Assembly: GCA_002633025.1 (NCBI GenBank)
Contig: NMRB01000586.1
Span: 129,792 to 193,791, forward strand
Direction: 5' to 3'
Source: Notospermus geniculatus
Lineage: Eukaryota > Nemertea > Pilidiophora > Heteronemertea > Lineidae
Length of the DNA: 64,000 nucleotides
The translations under genes and the position numbers were made by a program. Below the pieces are notes generated by a model. The model was given only the letters and a program-made list of their open reading frames with translations, was not told the DNA's origin and did no database searches. Shown here piece by piece: positions 1 to 12,600 of this stretch. Each line of letters starts with the position of its first letter. Position 1 is the stretch's first letter.

Positions 1-3000
1 ATGATGTCACTGAGAGCAAAGATGCAAATGATGTGAAGCCAGTTCAGCCAATCAGAGTGGAGCGGCCAGCAAGTGAGCAAGTGATTGAATATCCGGACCC
101 TTTGACACCGCCAGAGCATCTGTCGGAAATCATAAAAAGCACAGGTATGGAGGCATTGCTAGACCTTTAACAAGAATAGACAACTGTGTAGAGTAAAGTG
201 AACAGTTCAGCTTTAAATCTCACAGGTATAATTGAATGCCACGTCACCTTTAAGTCAATTTTAAGTGCTGACAAACTGCCTCGTCATAAGCTGCAAGTTA
301 GGCCTAGACAGACGTCATAGCACTTCCATTCCAAATTTGCACAAAATAGAACATGTGACGGAGTTCGCAACGCCAGAGCGCCGAGCCGCTGCAGCACTTA
401 AAGCTGAACTGTCCTTATTTTGTCATCCACGAAGTAGTTGTGATTCTGCGTTTCTCTCTTACAGAGGAAGATATGAACAAATCATCACAGTTGTCTCCCG
501 GACTCTCGAACCTAAGATCCGTTTTCGAAAGTCTTCCATCACCGACACAGGTACCAAAATCACCACAAATGACGTCACCAAAACTAATATCAAAATCTCC
601 GCAAATGACGTCGTCACCAACAGGAAGTCCGACAGCGACCTCACCTTTGGTGGTCAAATCCGGGAAACCTGCAGTGGCGGCGAAACCTGGGATCTTTCCG
701 AAGGACTTGTCCGGCAAATCGCACGTATTTCGTTTTCCAGCGGACAAAAAGACTCCAGCCACGAACAAGATGACGACAGGCGCGAACACGCCGCCTGGTT
801 CGCCGGCGTCGCCTTCAGGATACCCGACATCGCCGCCTTTGTCAGCAGGCACGCCCCCCGCGTCACCTGTGAAGAAAAAGACTTCCATAAAACTACCCAT
901 TTTTCCGAATCTACAGCCAAAGAATATGATGACAAAAACACCAGAGAAGCCCATAGGGGGCGCTGCTGCAACCGATAATAACGATGAGGATGCTGATGAT
1001 CTTCCGAATTTCCCCGCCGACTCTTCAATTCCGCTTGAAGTTTCCTCCGATTTTCCGCCACCACCGCCTGGCATCACAGCAAACGCCGAGCACGTGTCCC
1101 CTTCGTATTTCGTCCCGCGGAAACCACCGCGTCCAATCAACACAGATGTTCAGAAGAGAATCGCAAGATATGATGACGTAGACCACAGAAATGGAGAGAC
1201 AACAACAAATATTGTTGACGTAGGACGCAAAAGTGATGACGAACGCAGTTCTGTCGCTCTGCACAAAAGTCTTGGCGACTTACTTTCTCATATCGATAAA
1301 TCCTTGCCGAATATTCGCAAAGACCGAAAGACACCGCCTGAGACGAAGACACCGACGAATAGTCTAGAATCTAGTCAAGAATTTTTAGATGGCCGCTCGA
1401 CCGTGATTCATCACGCGCCTCCTGGTCGTGACGTCACAACTATAACAGAGGAAGACATGGCGACGAAATTTGACAACATTTCACAAGAAGAGCCAATGGA
1501 CGGATCGGACGGTGGTTGCCACACTACCGCAATATTTGATGACACGACATCACAAACTGATGACGTATCCATGAGGTGTGACGAAGCGCTGGCACAACTT
1601 GATGAGGTGAACGCAGAATTTGATGACGTCACACCTGAAGAACAAATCATCGATGACGATTTTGCGGCATTCCTCGGCCTCGATGAACTCGACGACTGCC
1701 TGGACTTGATCAACGAAGAGATTGAAACCCAGAAGAGCGACCAGGCGTGTGCTATAACTCCACAACCACAAAAGCAACCGATAGAGGGCGCTGACGATTC
1801 TGATGACAGCTCCGACTACGAATTCCCGATTGGAAACAAAGTGACGGTTTCCACGCCTCTGCCGCCGCCGGAAATGCCCGACGAACCCCTGTACGTTAAC
1901 AATGAATTGGCGAGAGCGGCTTTGTTTGTGTCAGATGAAGAGGACGAACCACCAGGACCAGAGATAGACAGATGCGAGTCGCCAGATCTCCCGCCTTTTC
2001 CAACGATGGGCGGGTCTGGGTTACCTAAATTCCCGCCCTACCCGACATCTGACAGATCGGAATCACCGGATGATCTCCCTCCCTACCCGACAGATGGCAG
2101 ATCGGAGTCACCCGAACTCCCACCTCCTCCACATGACGACGTCACAGATTTTCCAGCGACGCAGCAGTTCTTCCCTGCGGCAATAGAGGACTCTGCGACG
2201 ACATACCCGGATGAAGATGAAACTTATGACACGCCTTCGTCGATTCGCGCATCGCAGGCGTACATTGACGAATCAGATGACGGTGATTCGATGACGTACG
2301 ATGTCCCGCGGGCATTGGCGGTTCTAAAGCCCGTTCCTTGCACGACTCGGGGAGATTCCAGTTCCAGCCAACAGAATCAAACAAGTTCCAGTTACGGACA
2401 AGAGAAGATGACATCACCGCCGCCGTCCCCGTCAAGGAAAGTGACATCGCCACCGCTGTCGCCGTCAGGGAAAGTCACACCGCCACCGCCCTCTCCGTTA
2501 GGGAAGATGAAATCACCGCTGAGGTCACCATCAGTGAAGATGACATCACCGCCCAAGTCGCCGTCAGGGAAGAAGACATCACCGCCGAAGTCGCCGTCTC
2601 AGACCAAAGTTTGCGGTCGACCGCCGCCTCCGAACGACGCACCGCCCAAACCGCAATCGAAGAAATTCTGGAAGAAAAAGAAACAGAAAACAACTGAGAA
2701 ACCTGGAAAAGCACCTCCACTTCCGCCGAAGGACCCGGATCTACTGGCCACGCGCCATAAGCCTGTCGGTGAGGAAGAAGAGGAGGATCCATACTGTTGT
2801 ATTGATGAGATTCTAGCAAAAAGTGCCGGTAGGTGTTTTGTAGATTGTGAAATCGGCAGAACAAAACAAAGAGTGAGAGGACAAGTTATTTGAAGCCGTT
2901 TATCTCTTTTTTAAACAAATTGTTTCTAAAATTCTGCAATTTGGTATTTTCAGGCCAGAAGGAAGTTGGCGATGACGATTGGAACAGCGACGACAACGAA

Positions 3001-3030
3001 ATTTATGAAGACTTTGAAGACTGGGACTAG
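1..3030 (+). CDS. Proline-rich docking/scaffold-like protein, 3' part
   Basis: Three exons are visible: 1-144 (the gene continues off the left edge), 465-2828 and 2954-3030. Splice phases agree and 860 residues are readable to the TAG at 3028-3030. I do not recognise the family. The chain is low complexity, rich in Pro, Ser, Asp and Glu, with no globular domain I can see. Candidate phosphotyrosine motifs are YVNN (Tyr at 1892), of the Grb2-SH2 type YxN, and YDTP (2225) and YDVP (2297), of the Crk-SH2 type YxxP. Several PPxPPK-like stretches could bind SH3 domains. Six tandem copies of an about 11-residue unit of the form xTSPPxSPSxK occupy about 2407-2612. The C-terminus is very acidic and ends EDFEDWD. 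The motifs suggest an adaptor or docking protein in tyrosine-kinase signalling; this is inference from short motifs only. The exon model is firm, the function is not. Confidence 0.75.
2407..2612 (+). repeat. In-frame coding minisatellite (TSPP-SPS-K repeats)
   Basis: About six imperfect units of about 33 bp lie inside the second visible exon of the proline-rich gene and keep the reading frame. Each encodes a Ser-Pro-rich unit ending in Lys, such as TSPPKSPSGK. Units of this type match minimal SP/TP kinase sites and PxxP ligands. Copy number is a likely site of polymorphism. Confidence 0.8.
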
Positions 3031-3545
3031 ACACCAGACGGCGCATCGATGTGTTCCCTATTTTATACAATCCCGGCTCAAACCGTGGGAACCAATCAGA
3101 TTGATTTTTGTAGATTCAATGGAATGGCGAGAAATATTCTGATTAGTTCCCATGTAGAGACGAGTTAAGCAGCACAGTGTGTGCACGCTCAATGCATGAC
3201 GCGCGTAATGTCTGCGACATGACAGTGGCGCCACTTCTGGCGGTAGCAATGCAGATACTTCAAAAAAATTCAAATTACTCACCAGGGAATTTTGCTTTTC
3301 CAACGTCTGTCAGAAGATTTTTGGTCAGCTCAGCAGTTGTAACACACCAGACGGAACGAAGAACGAATCACATGTGCATGTTCTCAGACAACACCAAACG
3401 GTACACAGGGCTGAAAGAGAAGGAACGACAATGATCGGACTGCATGTTTATATACACCGCGCCCAGGCGGCGTTGTCCATGACGTCATACCTGCATTAGG
3501 AGGTGGCGCCTCTGTCAGTGGCAGAATGAACTGATAATACAAGGC

Positions 3546-3691
3546 CCAGGGGTAGCGAGCATAAAGGGGTCGTAACCCTACGTCAGGCCTAAGCCAGGCG
3601 TAGTGCTGGTCGATGCCCTATCCTCGACCAGAACTACGCCTGGCTTAGGCCTGACGTAGGGTTACGACCCCATTATGCTCGCTACCCCTGG
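3546..3691. repeat. Near-perfect long palindrome (hairpin element)
   Basis: Arms of about 65 bp, beginning CCAGGGGTAGCGAGC and ending GCTCGCTACCCCTGG, are inverted copies separated by a few bases near 3613-3624. The form is that of a foldback MITE with almost no unique interior. Confidence 0.85.
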
Positions 3692-4305
3692 TGCCTATAT
3701 AGGTTGCCCCCCCCCAAAAAAAACTACCATGACAACAGTTATCCATATTATTTCATATAGTTTATTGTGTACAGTATTTCTAGGCATGAGGCCTGCTGGT
3801 ATCCAGACAAGCACATCTGACTGGACAACTCCATATATGGCCAAAAGGTGGCAGCTCTATACAACATAGTTCTTATAACAGTCAATGTGCCATTACTTAG
3901 AACAATTTATTAACATATTATTTTTAAAATAATTTTATATTATTATGCATATCTCTGTGGTGCATTTGCACTTGATGCGAGAGACCTGTTGGCAAATTTT
4001 TATTCAGGAGGTCACATGGTGAAATTTCGATAAACCTGGTCGACCAATCATAGAGCAGGTTCTACACCTTTGTAATTTTAGATGACCAATCAGAGAGCAG
4101 GTTCTATATCCTTGCAATTTTGGATGGAAACCGCTTCCACTCAATATACAGCATTGCAGTATCCAATGGTACAAGTTTCTCCACTCAACACCGGGGGAGT
4201 GTCGACATTTGTTGTAATGGCTCTCACATGTACAACCAAGTACACTGCAGTGTAGAGTATTGCTGTTACTTCAATCATCCCCCCTCCCACTGACCACAAG
4301 TGGAG

Positions 4306-4521
4306 TTGAGTTACCTCATCTGCCCCCAGGCTTGATCAGACAGTATCTTCTGTTGAAGTTTTCTACAATCCTTGGAGATGAATTGGAAAAAATTTGGAGA
4401 AATGTTCTTCAGATGGTTGATAGGAACAACCTTTCTTCAAATATTTTTCAAACAATACCACAGGATGTGAGAAAACTTTGACAGAAGATGCCGTCTGCTG
4501 GACTCTGGGGGCAGATGATTC
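4306..4521. mobile_element. TIR element, family A (CATCTGCCCCCAG ends)
   Basis: About 200 bp. The two ends are inverted copies: CTCATCTGCCCCCAG on the left, CTGGGGGCAGATGA on the right. The interior, with the signature TTGAAAAATATTTGAAGAAA, is itself partly palindromic. The same element recurs at 7180-7376, 11457-11660, 11660-11826, 13765-13976, 19752-19962, 44180-44390 and 58950-59162, with fragments at 31443-31505 and 58195-58283. No transposase is encoded, so this is a non-autonomous MITE. Confidence 0.8.
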
Positions 4522-7179
4522 TGTCTTGTCCTGCCCTTACATTAAGCACCCAGTGACCTACAGAATACCAAATTTTACCAACAGGTACCTCATGATACAA
4601 CAGCTGAACAGGGACCTCAAGATAAAGTAGTGTAATACTGCCCTCCAATGCAGGGTAATATCAGAATCTCCACTTGATATCAGTGGGGATATGGCCGATT
4701 CAAGTAAGAGCTGAATATTGCACTACTACGTACACTGTAGTACAGATTATGGCTGTTACTTCAATGAACCTTATACCCACTGATTTAAAGTTGAGATATT
4801 GCCTTTCACAATTAGAGGGCAAAATAGCATATTTCTTGAATAAATAAACATATGCTTGCGACCCTGAATTTTTTTGTCATTCGAGACATAGAATGGGAGA
4901 CCCCCATCACCCTGGGGTACTTCATACAATCCGAACCACAAAGGGACAAACGCCTCCCCAAAGGTTACTATCCCAAGGCCGTGTCCTAGCCAGAAATTTT
5001 CCCAAACAGGGTCAGATGACTGCATTTTCCTATGATTTTAAGGCCTTGGATTTCACTCCCAAACCGGGTGGGAGTGAAATTCAAACAGGTTAGTGTAACA
5101 GAAAATGTATTACGTGTTACATTTTCAAACAGGGTGGTAAAAATTTAAACAGGGTGGTAAAATGACCTCTGAATTTTTAAGAGGGCGGTACAGCCCTGTT
5201 CAAAATGCCTGGCGAGAACACTGCAACATAACCCAAAGAACAGAGAGGAGGGAGTGATGACAGCAAATGTAACAGCCACGCTGTGCTCTTACAACAAATG
5301 CTGACCCCCTTTCATAATAAAGTAGAAGAAAGTTTCAAATTAAAGAAAGCACCTCGGAACCAAAATCTTCTAAAATACAGAATTTTCCAAAATTTAACAT
5401 TTGACTTGAAATCTACGGAACTGCGGAGGGGTCTGAAGGATTCTATCAAGTGTGCACACCCCCTAAAAATTTCATTTTGACAACAATTTGATAGTTCAGC
5501 AAAATCCACAATGTTTACAAAAGACTAGTTCTCAATAAAGCATTACTCAGGCATATTTTTCAAATAACGTAGAAATTTTTACATAGCACAGGAGAACCTT
5601 CGAGCATTTTTGACAAAATCGACTCAAATTCTACCGTAGAAAGTTACGGTAACCCTTTCACAGCCAGTCCAGTGGTAATTTCATTCAAACTAATAAGCCT
5701 ACCAAATTGTAAAATCTTACAGAAACCCTGTCACATAGGTATTCATTAGAAAGTGCTCATTGAGAGCTTTCCAATGAATACCAATGTGACAGCGTTCAGC
5801 TACCATTCAAACCTTTTTCATATTTTCATTTTCAACAAAACTGGTCGTGGCAATTAAAGGGTTGAACAGGGATTAATATTATTCATACATTATAGTAACT
5901 AACATCACACAAACATAATCCCCACATTGAGTTTTCAAGCGCTTTTTGAAGTGCAGCACTTTCTATGTAACACAGTTACAAAGTACTTCACATAGGCCTA
6001 CCCCCAGTCTCTCCAGAAACCTTTCTGGGGAATTCAAGGAGCAGCTCATTCAGTGCATCACTTGATCCTAATCAAAATGACCGGGGATCGAACCCATGGC
6101 ATCATGGTAATGAGTTTCACACTTCACCACTGATCACAGCGGACACAAAACATACAGATATTTTAACATACAGCATTGCATCCAAGAATATACATTTTCC
6201 ACAATTTTCCAGAAAATCAAAGCAAAAAATTTCAACATTCAGCATTTCCACAGAGAATTTTGATTTGGCAAAAAGTTTTCAGCGTCATGAAATGATTTCA
6301 ACATTTAGTCAACAAAATGGCCCTCAATGTTAAAAGTCAGTAACTCCTACCATGAACAGTGGGGACGTGATCAATTGACATAAGAGCTCTATAATGCACT
6401 ATTGTGTACACTGTGTACAGAGTATGGCTGTTACTTCAATTAACCTTACTCCCACTGATATAAAGTTCAGATACCGCCTTTTTAGAATATCACACAGTAG
6501 GCCTATGACAAGCTAACCTTATTTCCAGATTGACGCCAAATTGCCAAAGCACTAAATAACACATGAGGGTCGCTCAGCAGAAAAATATTTTGTGATCCAA
6601 TTTGACTCTTTTTCTTTGCCTGACAGGGAGAATTCATTTAATTTATGCAGACTTGTTAAGCAACTGGTTTCCTCTTCCAGCTCAATAGCTGAAGTGTGGA
6701 GAAAGGTCAGGAGACCAGTCTACTGCAGATCTCCAAGTCTGACTGCGGTTAAAACCCCAGCAAAAATAAATAATTTTGCAGCATCAGGTAAGAAAGACAA
6801 TATATTGGTGACACGTTACATTACAAGACTAAGAAAGCCTAAACATGTTATGCTGCACCCCTTTTTTTGGCAAAATAGGACCTACCATCCCAGGTTAACA
6901 CTGATCAACTGGTTGGTCCATGTTGAGCCTGAAGGGGGCAGAGGCTGGTCTGCACTTGAGGGTGAACTGGGAGCACCTGGTTTTTTTCGGATATGACTGA
7001 AAAATCTCCACGAGTCCCACCTCAAGCGAGACAGGCCTCAAAGTTTTTATAAAACTTCACTGACAAGCTTCTAATTGTGATAAATAACACAGTGACTCCA
7101 AGACTTTGTACACGTCAAATATACACGGAGCTTGTCGATATGGATACCTCTGTCAAATGGACACCTCTGTATTGAACTT

Positions 7180-7376
7180 AACTCATCTGCCCCCAGTCCA
7201 GCAGACGACATCTTCAGTCAAAATTTTCTCACATCCTATGGTACTGATTGAAAAATATTTGAAGAAAGGTTGTTCCTATCAACCGTCTGAAGAATGTTTC
7301 TTCAAATTTTTTCCCATTCATTTCCGAGGCTTTTAGAAAACGTCGACAGAAGATACCGTCTGCTCAAACTTGGTAG
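7180..7376. mobile_element. TIR element, family A
   Basis: Starts CTCATCTGCCCCCAG and ends at the degenerate GTCTGCTCAAACTTGG arm. Same interior as the copy at 4306-4521, but the right end is truncated. Confidence 0.75.
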
Positions 7377-7559
7377 GCCTAGCAGATGCATTTAGGCCTA
7401 GGCTTAATATGAACTTCTAGTGAATCTTATTCATGTGTTTCTGAAAACGAACTCTGAGTGAAAAACTACGTTTGTACATTTCAAACTGAAACTGATTCAA
7501 TAAATCGTGGAGATTAAAATTTATTCCTGAGCCAATAATTTTTTTCCACTTTCACTACC

Positions 7560-7850
7560 TGACAATTCTACTGCCCTCTAATGGTAAAAGGCAGCATTTC
7601 TACTCCTGATCAGTAGGAGTAGAGTCAATTGATGTAACAGCTCTCTTATGTACTATCAAGACGAGTGCACTGTATGTAGAGTTTCGCTATTCATTCAATC
7701 ACCCATACTCCCACTTCTGATCAGCGGGAACATGGTCAACTGAAGAAGCAGCTCTATCGTGTACTACCAAGTACACTACAGTGTAGAGTATGGCTATTAC
7801 ATCAATTGGCTATTCCCCACTGCTCAGGGTGGAAATACTGCCGTTTATTA
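7560..7850. mobile_element. Repeat family B (paired GATTGAAGTAAC arms)
   Basis: Two tandem units each carry an arm related to GTTGATTGAAGTAACAGC and the inverse arm GCTATTACTTCAATCAAC, flanked by CTCCCACT-GATCA-AGTGGGAG-like palindromes. Related copies lie at about 4690-4800, 6355-6475, 13370-13660, 31515-31800, 41225-41420, 46165-46320 and 61655-61790. Short, palindromic and without coding capacity. Confidence 0.65.
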
Positions 7851-9018
7851 TTGGAGGGAAGACTACACAACTAGAAATCATAGCACAAGAAACTAAAACA
7901 CAAAACCTAGGGTAAAGAACAATTAACAGAACAGCAGCCATTTCTTCAGCAAATAAACACGGAGTTTAAGAGAGGCTGTTCTAGTGATGGAACTCCACCC
8001 CTCGATCCGAGGGGTGGAGGCAGACAGTGCAACAGCCAGCAGAAAGTTTTCTATTGATGAACCTTGATATCCAAGGAGTGCAAACAAATAGTGGAACAGC
8101 CAGTACAACAAATGCTGTTCTAAAGACCAAATGCCCTCCTACTTCGACAGCAGACACTATCACATTGCTTATGTCCCGTGGACGGTTAACAAACATCGAC
8201 GAATTTCTAACTAAATTTGAAAATGACGAAGCTCTTGCGATCCAAACAGCAGGATACAACCAACCTTGGCCCAAGGACATGCAACAGATAAGTGATACAT
8301 TACAATGCATACATGTCTGTGATATAAAAACCTAGGCCCGAGGTTTGCACATCAAAATGAATTGCACCGATTCATATTTTGGCCTCGAAAATAAAAATCA
8401 CGATACGTTTTTGTAACAATGTGCAGCATCCGTGGATGCCTGAGTTATAACAAGGCAATGCACATTCACGTTAACACTTTCACGGTCAGCGCCTATTTCG
8501 TCAAAACTGAAAACCTCCCAAAATCCTGACATTTTAGGCCTACCCTGTCACAATCCCAAATTCCCAGATCTGCGCACTTCCACCGAAATTGTAAACAGAA
8601 CCTCGACCTGAAACCAGCTGACGTGACGCAATCCATGATTCAGCAATGGTCGAGTCTGATGCAACGTCGCCGAACTCACTGTTGTCACATGGTCGTGGGG
8701 TTGTCTGCATCACGTCATTCAGTTTCAGACCGAGGTTCTGTTTACGATTTCGGCGGAAGTGCACAGATCTTTCTCGTTTTCGTCAATTTGGGATTTGTCT
8801 ATAGGTATTCATTTGAAAGTACTCACAGAGAGCTTTCCAATGAATAGACGATTCTCAAATTCGCCGATCTGCACACTTCCGCCGAAATCACAACCACATC
8901 CTCAATCTGGGTACCATACTTTTTACATACTTTCATTTTGACAAAATTGGCCAAGGCAGTAAAAGGGTAAAATATTTAACAGCACAAGATCTCAATTGCA
9001 AATGAGTCATGACAGTGA

Positions 9019-9195
9019 AAAAGGGCTGTTGATCTTCGTCACTTGAGGAATCTGAGTTGTGATCCTTGGGAAAACGGAAAAACCTATGCACTTGCTGTAC
9101 AGAGTAATCGCTGCAATTTGCAGCTTCATAGCTTTTTCCATTTTCTCAAGGATCACAACTCAGATTCCTCAACTGACGGAAATGAAGAGCCCCTT
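9019..9195. mobile_element. TIR element, family C (AAAGGGGCTGTTC ends)
   Basis: Left arm AAAGGGCTGTTGATCTTCGTC, then a second arm GAGGAATCTGAGTTGTGATCC, with the inverse arms on the right ending GCCCCTTT. Other copies are at 16373-16709, where a second element interrupts it, and at 42077-42279. Confidence 0.8.
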
Positions 9196-9690
9196 TGATG
9201 AATGTTCGTATTCGTTACAAGGCGGAAGCCATAACACGTAGTCCTATCCAAAATACCACCATACCAACGAAATACGGCAATACAGCATGTGAGTGTATAG
9301 AAACACAGATATGCGATGTCCTCCTGGCCAGTCACGGCCACGAGACAGGTGTAAACAGTCGAAATCTGTCTGGAAAAGGCCTTGCTACCACTCTGGGCTG
9401 GGTCCTTTTTAAAAATAGTGCAAAGCGTCTTCTTCTGCCTCTGTGGGTCTGGTCTTATTCGCTCTTTCACCCAACATACGGAAAACTTTCAAAACTGCAT
9501 CTGTCTTCACTGAAAAGCAATCCATTTTATCCATTCAGTTTCAAATTCACTCGTACATGTACCTCCACTGCATAATCCTGATTGGCATTTATAGGCGGGT
9601 GTGAGAGCAGCTGATGGAATAGCCACCCGTCTGTTTCAAAGCACATCCTGATGTACACGCAACGCTGTCACAACAGTTACCACCCCTCCC

Positions 9691-12600
9691 TCATAAATCC
9701 ACATCTGTCCCCTCCCCAAGTGTTAACTCCCCCTCACTTTCCGATATCTTCAACTCCTGCATGCACGACTTTGCCTCCTCGACCCACGATTCGATCCGTT
9801 CCTTATCGAGCGATTTGATTCGCTGAGACAAACTATGCGGTGTGACTTCCTGGTCGGATTGCGGCCCGTCGGGCGTCATACTGCCTTTAATTGGCGTCGC
9901 CGCGCCGAGCGTTTTTGACGAATGCGTCGACAGAACTTCAGAATGCTGGGACAGCATCTCAACACTCGTGTCCAACATACAAATATTATGAATTGAATCG
10001 ATATGCGGCAGTTCTTCAACGGTGTCATTATCATTGTCCTCAAAATCATCCCCAATGCCGTTTATTTCAACCGCTTTCAACGTATCAGCGCCGCCGGACG
10101 AATTCAACCCATTCATTTTCCCAGAATTCACAGGATCAATCTTCGTGTCCATTTTTGAATTGAGCGGGTCCTCCTTATCGAGAATTATACTCATATGTTT
10201 CAGTAGAGCGTCGCTGAATTCCTCTGTGTCGGCCTCGTTACCTTCGTCAATCGATTCCACAATCGAAACCTTCCCCAAACTCGAATTACGCGAATGCGAC
10301 AAATACTGGCGCCGATCTTTCGGCACCAGTAAATTCGGGCTCTTATCGTCAACTTTTCGCACGTCATAATCGTTGTCGTTTTCTGATATTGGTTCCGATA
10401 GGAGCGAACTCGCGAACGATATGGCGCTGCACCCGGATGGCGTACGGGAATGCCCCATGTGGGCAAACACCGGCTGGCTACAAAGAGTTTTCATGTGTTG
10501 AATTTCCTCTGCTTCCATCTCTTTCACCATCTTGGCGTACTGGTGTCGGGCGTGTTGCGACAATTCCATCAATTTGTTGAAGTTTTCCTACAAAACAAAA
10601 CAGCGATGTAGAATATCGAATCAAGAACTGACATGGGCTGTCAGAGTGGTATTTGATTTTTCCATATTTGCATCTAATTTTTCCATCAGGGCCGAAGCCA
10701 TACCATTATTGGCCCTGGTAAGTACGGAAGAGGCCATCTCAAGCTACTCATGTTCCTCACTTGGATGGAGTCTTTTACTTGCCCTTGGAAAGGCACAAGG
10801 TACAAGGCACCATGGCTTCCTGTCCCATGCCACTTTCCATCAGGGCAAGAGCCAAAGCATCATTGGCCCTGGTAAGTATGGAAGAGGCCATCTCAAGCTA
10901 CCGTACTCATGTTCCTCACTTGGATGGGGGTTTTTACTTGCATATGGTACAAAGCACCACAGCTTACTGTCCCATGCGACGGTAAAAAGGTGGTGTTCAC
11001 AAGTCATCAAGTATTTTTATTTGTATAACTGTAATTTTTCCATCAGGTCCGAACCCGAAGCATTATTGACCCTGGTAAGTACGGAAGAGGCCATCTCAAG
11101 CTACTCATGTTCCTCACTGGGATTTACTTGCCCCAGCAAAGTCACAAAGTGACTTTTTCACAGACCACGTGCTAATTCTCAACTAAATGCAACAAGATGC
11201 TTACCTCACACCCCTCGTAGTTGAAAACGCCGGCAACGCTGACCGGGACTAGTTTTGCGCATGCACGTCCCAACGCCCGCCGTCCGAGGGCAAACACAAA
11301 TGGTACGTCTTGCTCTGTGCACATGTGGAGAATGTTATTGAGAGCGTCGTCAAGGCCTCCTGAAATCAGAATTCAAATCGTTGTCATTTTTTTCATTTCA
11401 CCTCTTGTGTATCTGTCGAAACCCACACAGTAGAGGGGCCAAACAGCTCACATCGACTCATCTGCCCCCAGAGTCCAGCAGACGGCATCTTCTGTCAAAG
11501 TTTTCTCACATCGTATGGTACTGATTGAAAAATATTTGAAGAAAGGTTGTTGACTATCAACCGTCTGAAGAATATTTCTTCAACTTTTTTTCACAATTCA
11601 TTTCCAAGGTTTCAGGAAACATCAACAGAAGATACCGTCTGCTCAAACATGGGGGAGTGAGTTTTCTAAATCATTGGAAATGAATTGGAAAAAATTTGAA
11701 GAAAATTTCTTCAGATGGTTCACAGGAACAACCTTTCTTCAAATATTTTTCAATCAATACCACAGGATGTGAGAAAACTTTGACAGAAGATTCTGTCTTC
11801 TCAAACCTGGGGGCAGATGTGTTTAGAGCCATTCTGGCTGCAAAACCAAATTGAACTCAGCAAGGGGTGTCAACTTACCCTTGGCTTTGACTCTTTCCAT
11901 ATTAGGAGAAATAATGACAATTTTAATCTTGTTCAACTTCAGATGCTTGGTGACCTCGCGGAGTCCGAGAACGATTCGTCGTTTCATCTTTGCTTTGACG
12001 GGATCCTTGTGGTAGAGACGATCTTGAAATCGTACCAGGTCTTGGAGGAGGAGGGTGCAGCATTCGTCGATGTCCTTATCGATTACTTGGTTGCAGTACC
12101 TACGGAAATTTCAGAAATTGACGAAGTTGTTAAGAAATCTTTTGAAACTGATTTAGAATTTTTAGATTTAGAAGACTTCTTTGCCAACAGAGTCAGAGGG
12201 AAGGACAACTCAGGGACTGACAGAAGCTGTCCCAAGTTATACTTCTTCTATTATAAGTATTAGATTTTTCCATCAGGGCCGAAGCCAAAGGATCATTGGC
12301 CCTGACAAGTACGGAGGAGGCCGTCACTCACTTCGACAAGGATTTCATTTATTTTTTTGCAACAGGCTAAACATCAGGTTTTCGAAGGATTGTACTTGCA
12401 TGTGTATAAGATTTTCCCCTCAGGGCCAAAGTCAAAGCATTATTGGCCCTGGTAGTAGAAGAGCCCATCTCAAGCTACTCATGTTGTTCACTTGGATGGA
12501 GTCTTTTACTTGCCCTTGAAAAGGCACAAGGAACAAGGCACCACGGCTTACTGTCTCATGTGACGGACGTGAAGAGCCAGGGACGATTAATCCCATGTGG

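Larger units (their letters stand above)
3031..9690. other. Intergenic, tail-to-tail; repeats only
   Basis: This stretch lies between the ends of the proline-rich gene (+) and the SECIS-binding gene (-). I see no convincing exon. It holds a long palindrome at 3546-3691, copies of the 200 bp CAGATGAGTT-end element (4306-4521, 7180-7376), copies of the element whose arms read gattgaagtaac (4690-4800, 6355-6475, 7560-7850), a short palindrome at 5735-5800 and an AAAGGGGCTG-end element at 9019-9195. An open frame at 8027-8335 has no ATG start and no family I recognise. Confidence 0.6.

Noticed and set aside
415-1143. Minus-strand open frame of 242 codons
   Set aside because: It lies opposite the proline-rich exon and its Gly/Val-rich composition mirrors that gene's codons; a shadow frame.
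8027-8335. 102-codon plus frame
   Set aside because: It starts at GTG, has no flanking splice sites that link it to other exons and no family I recognise. It could be an old element remnant.
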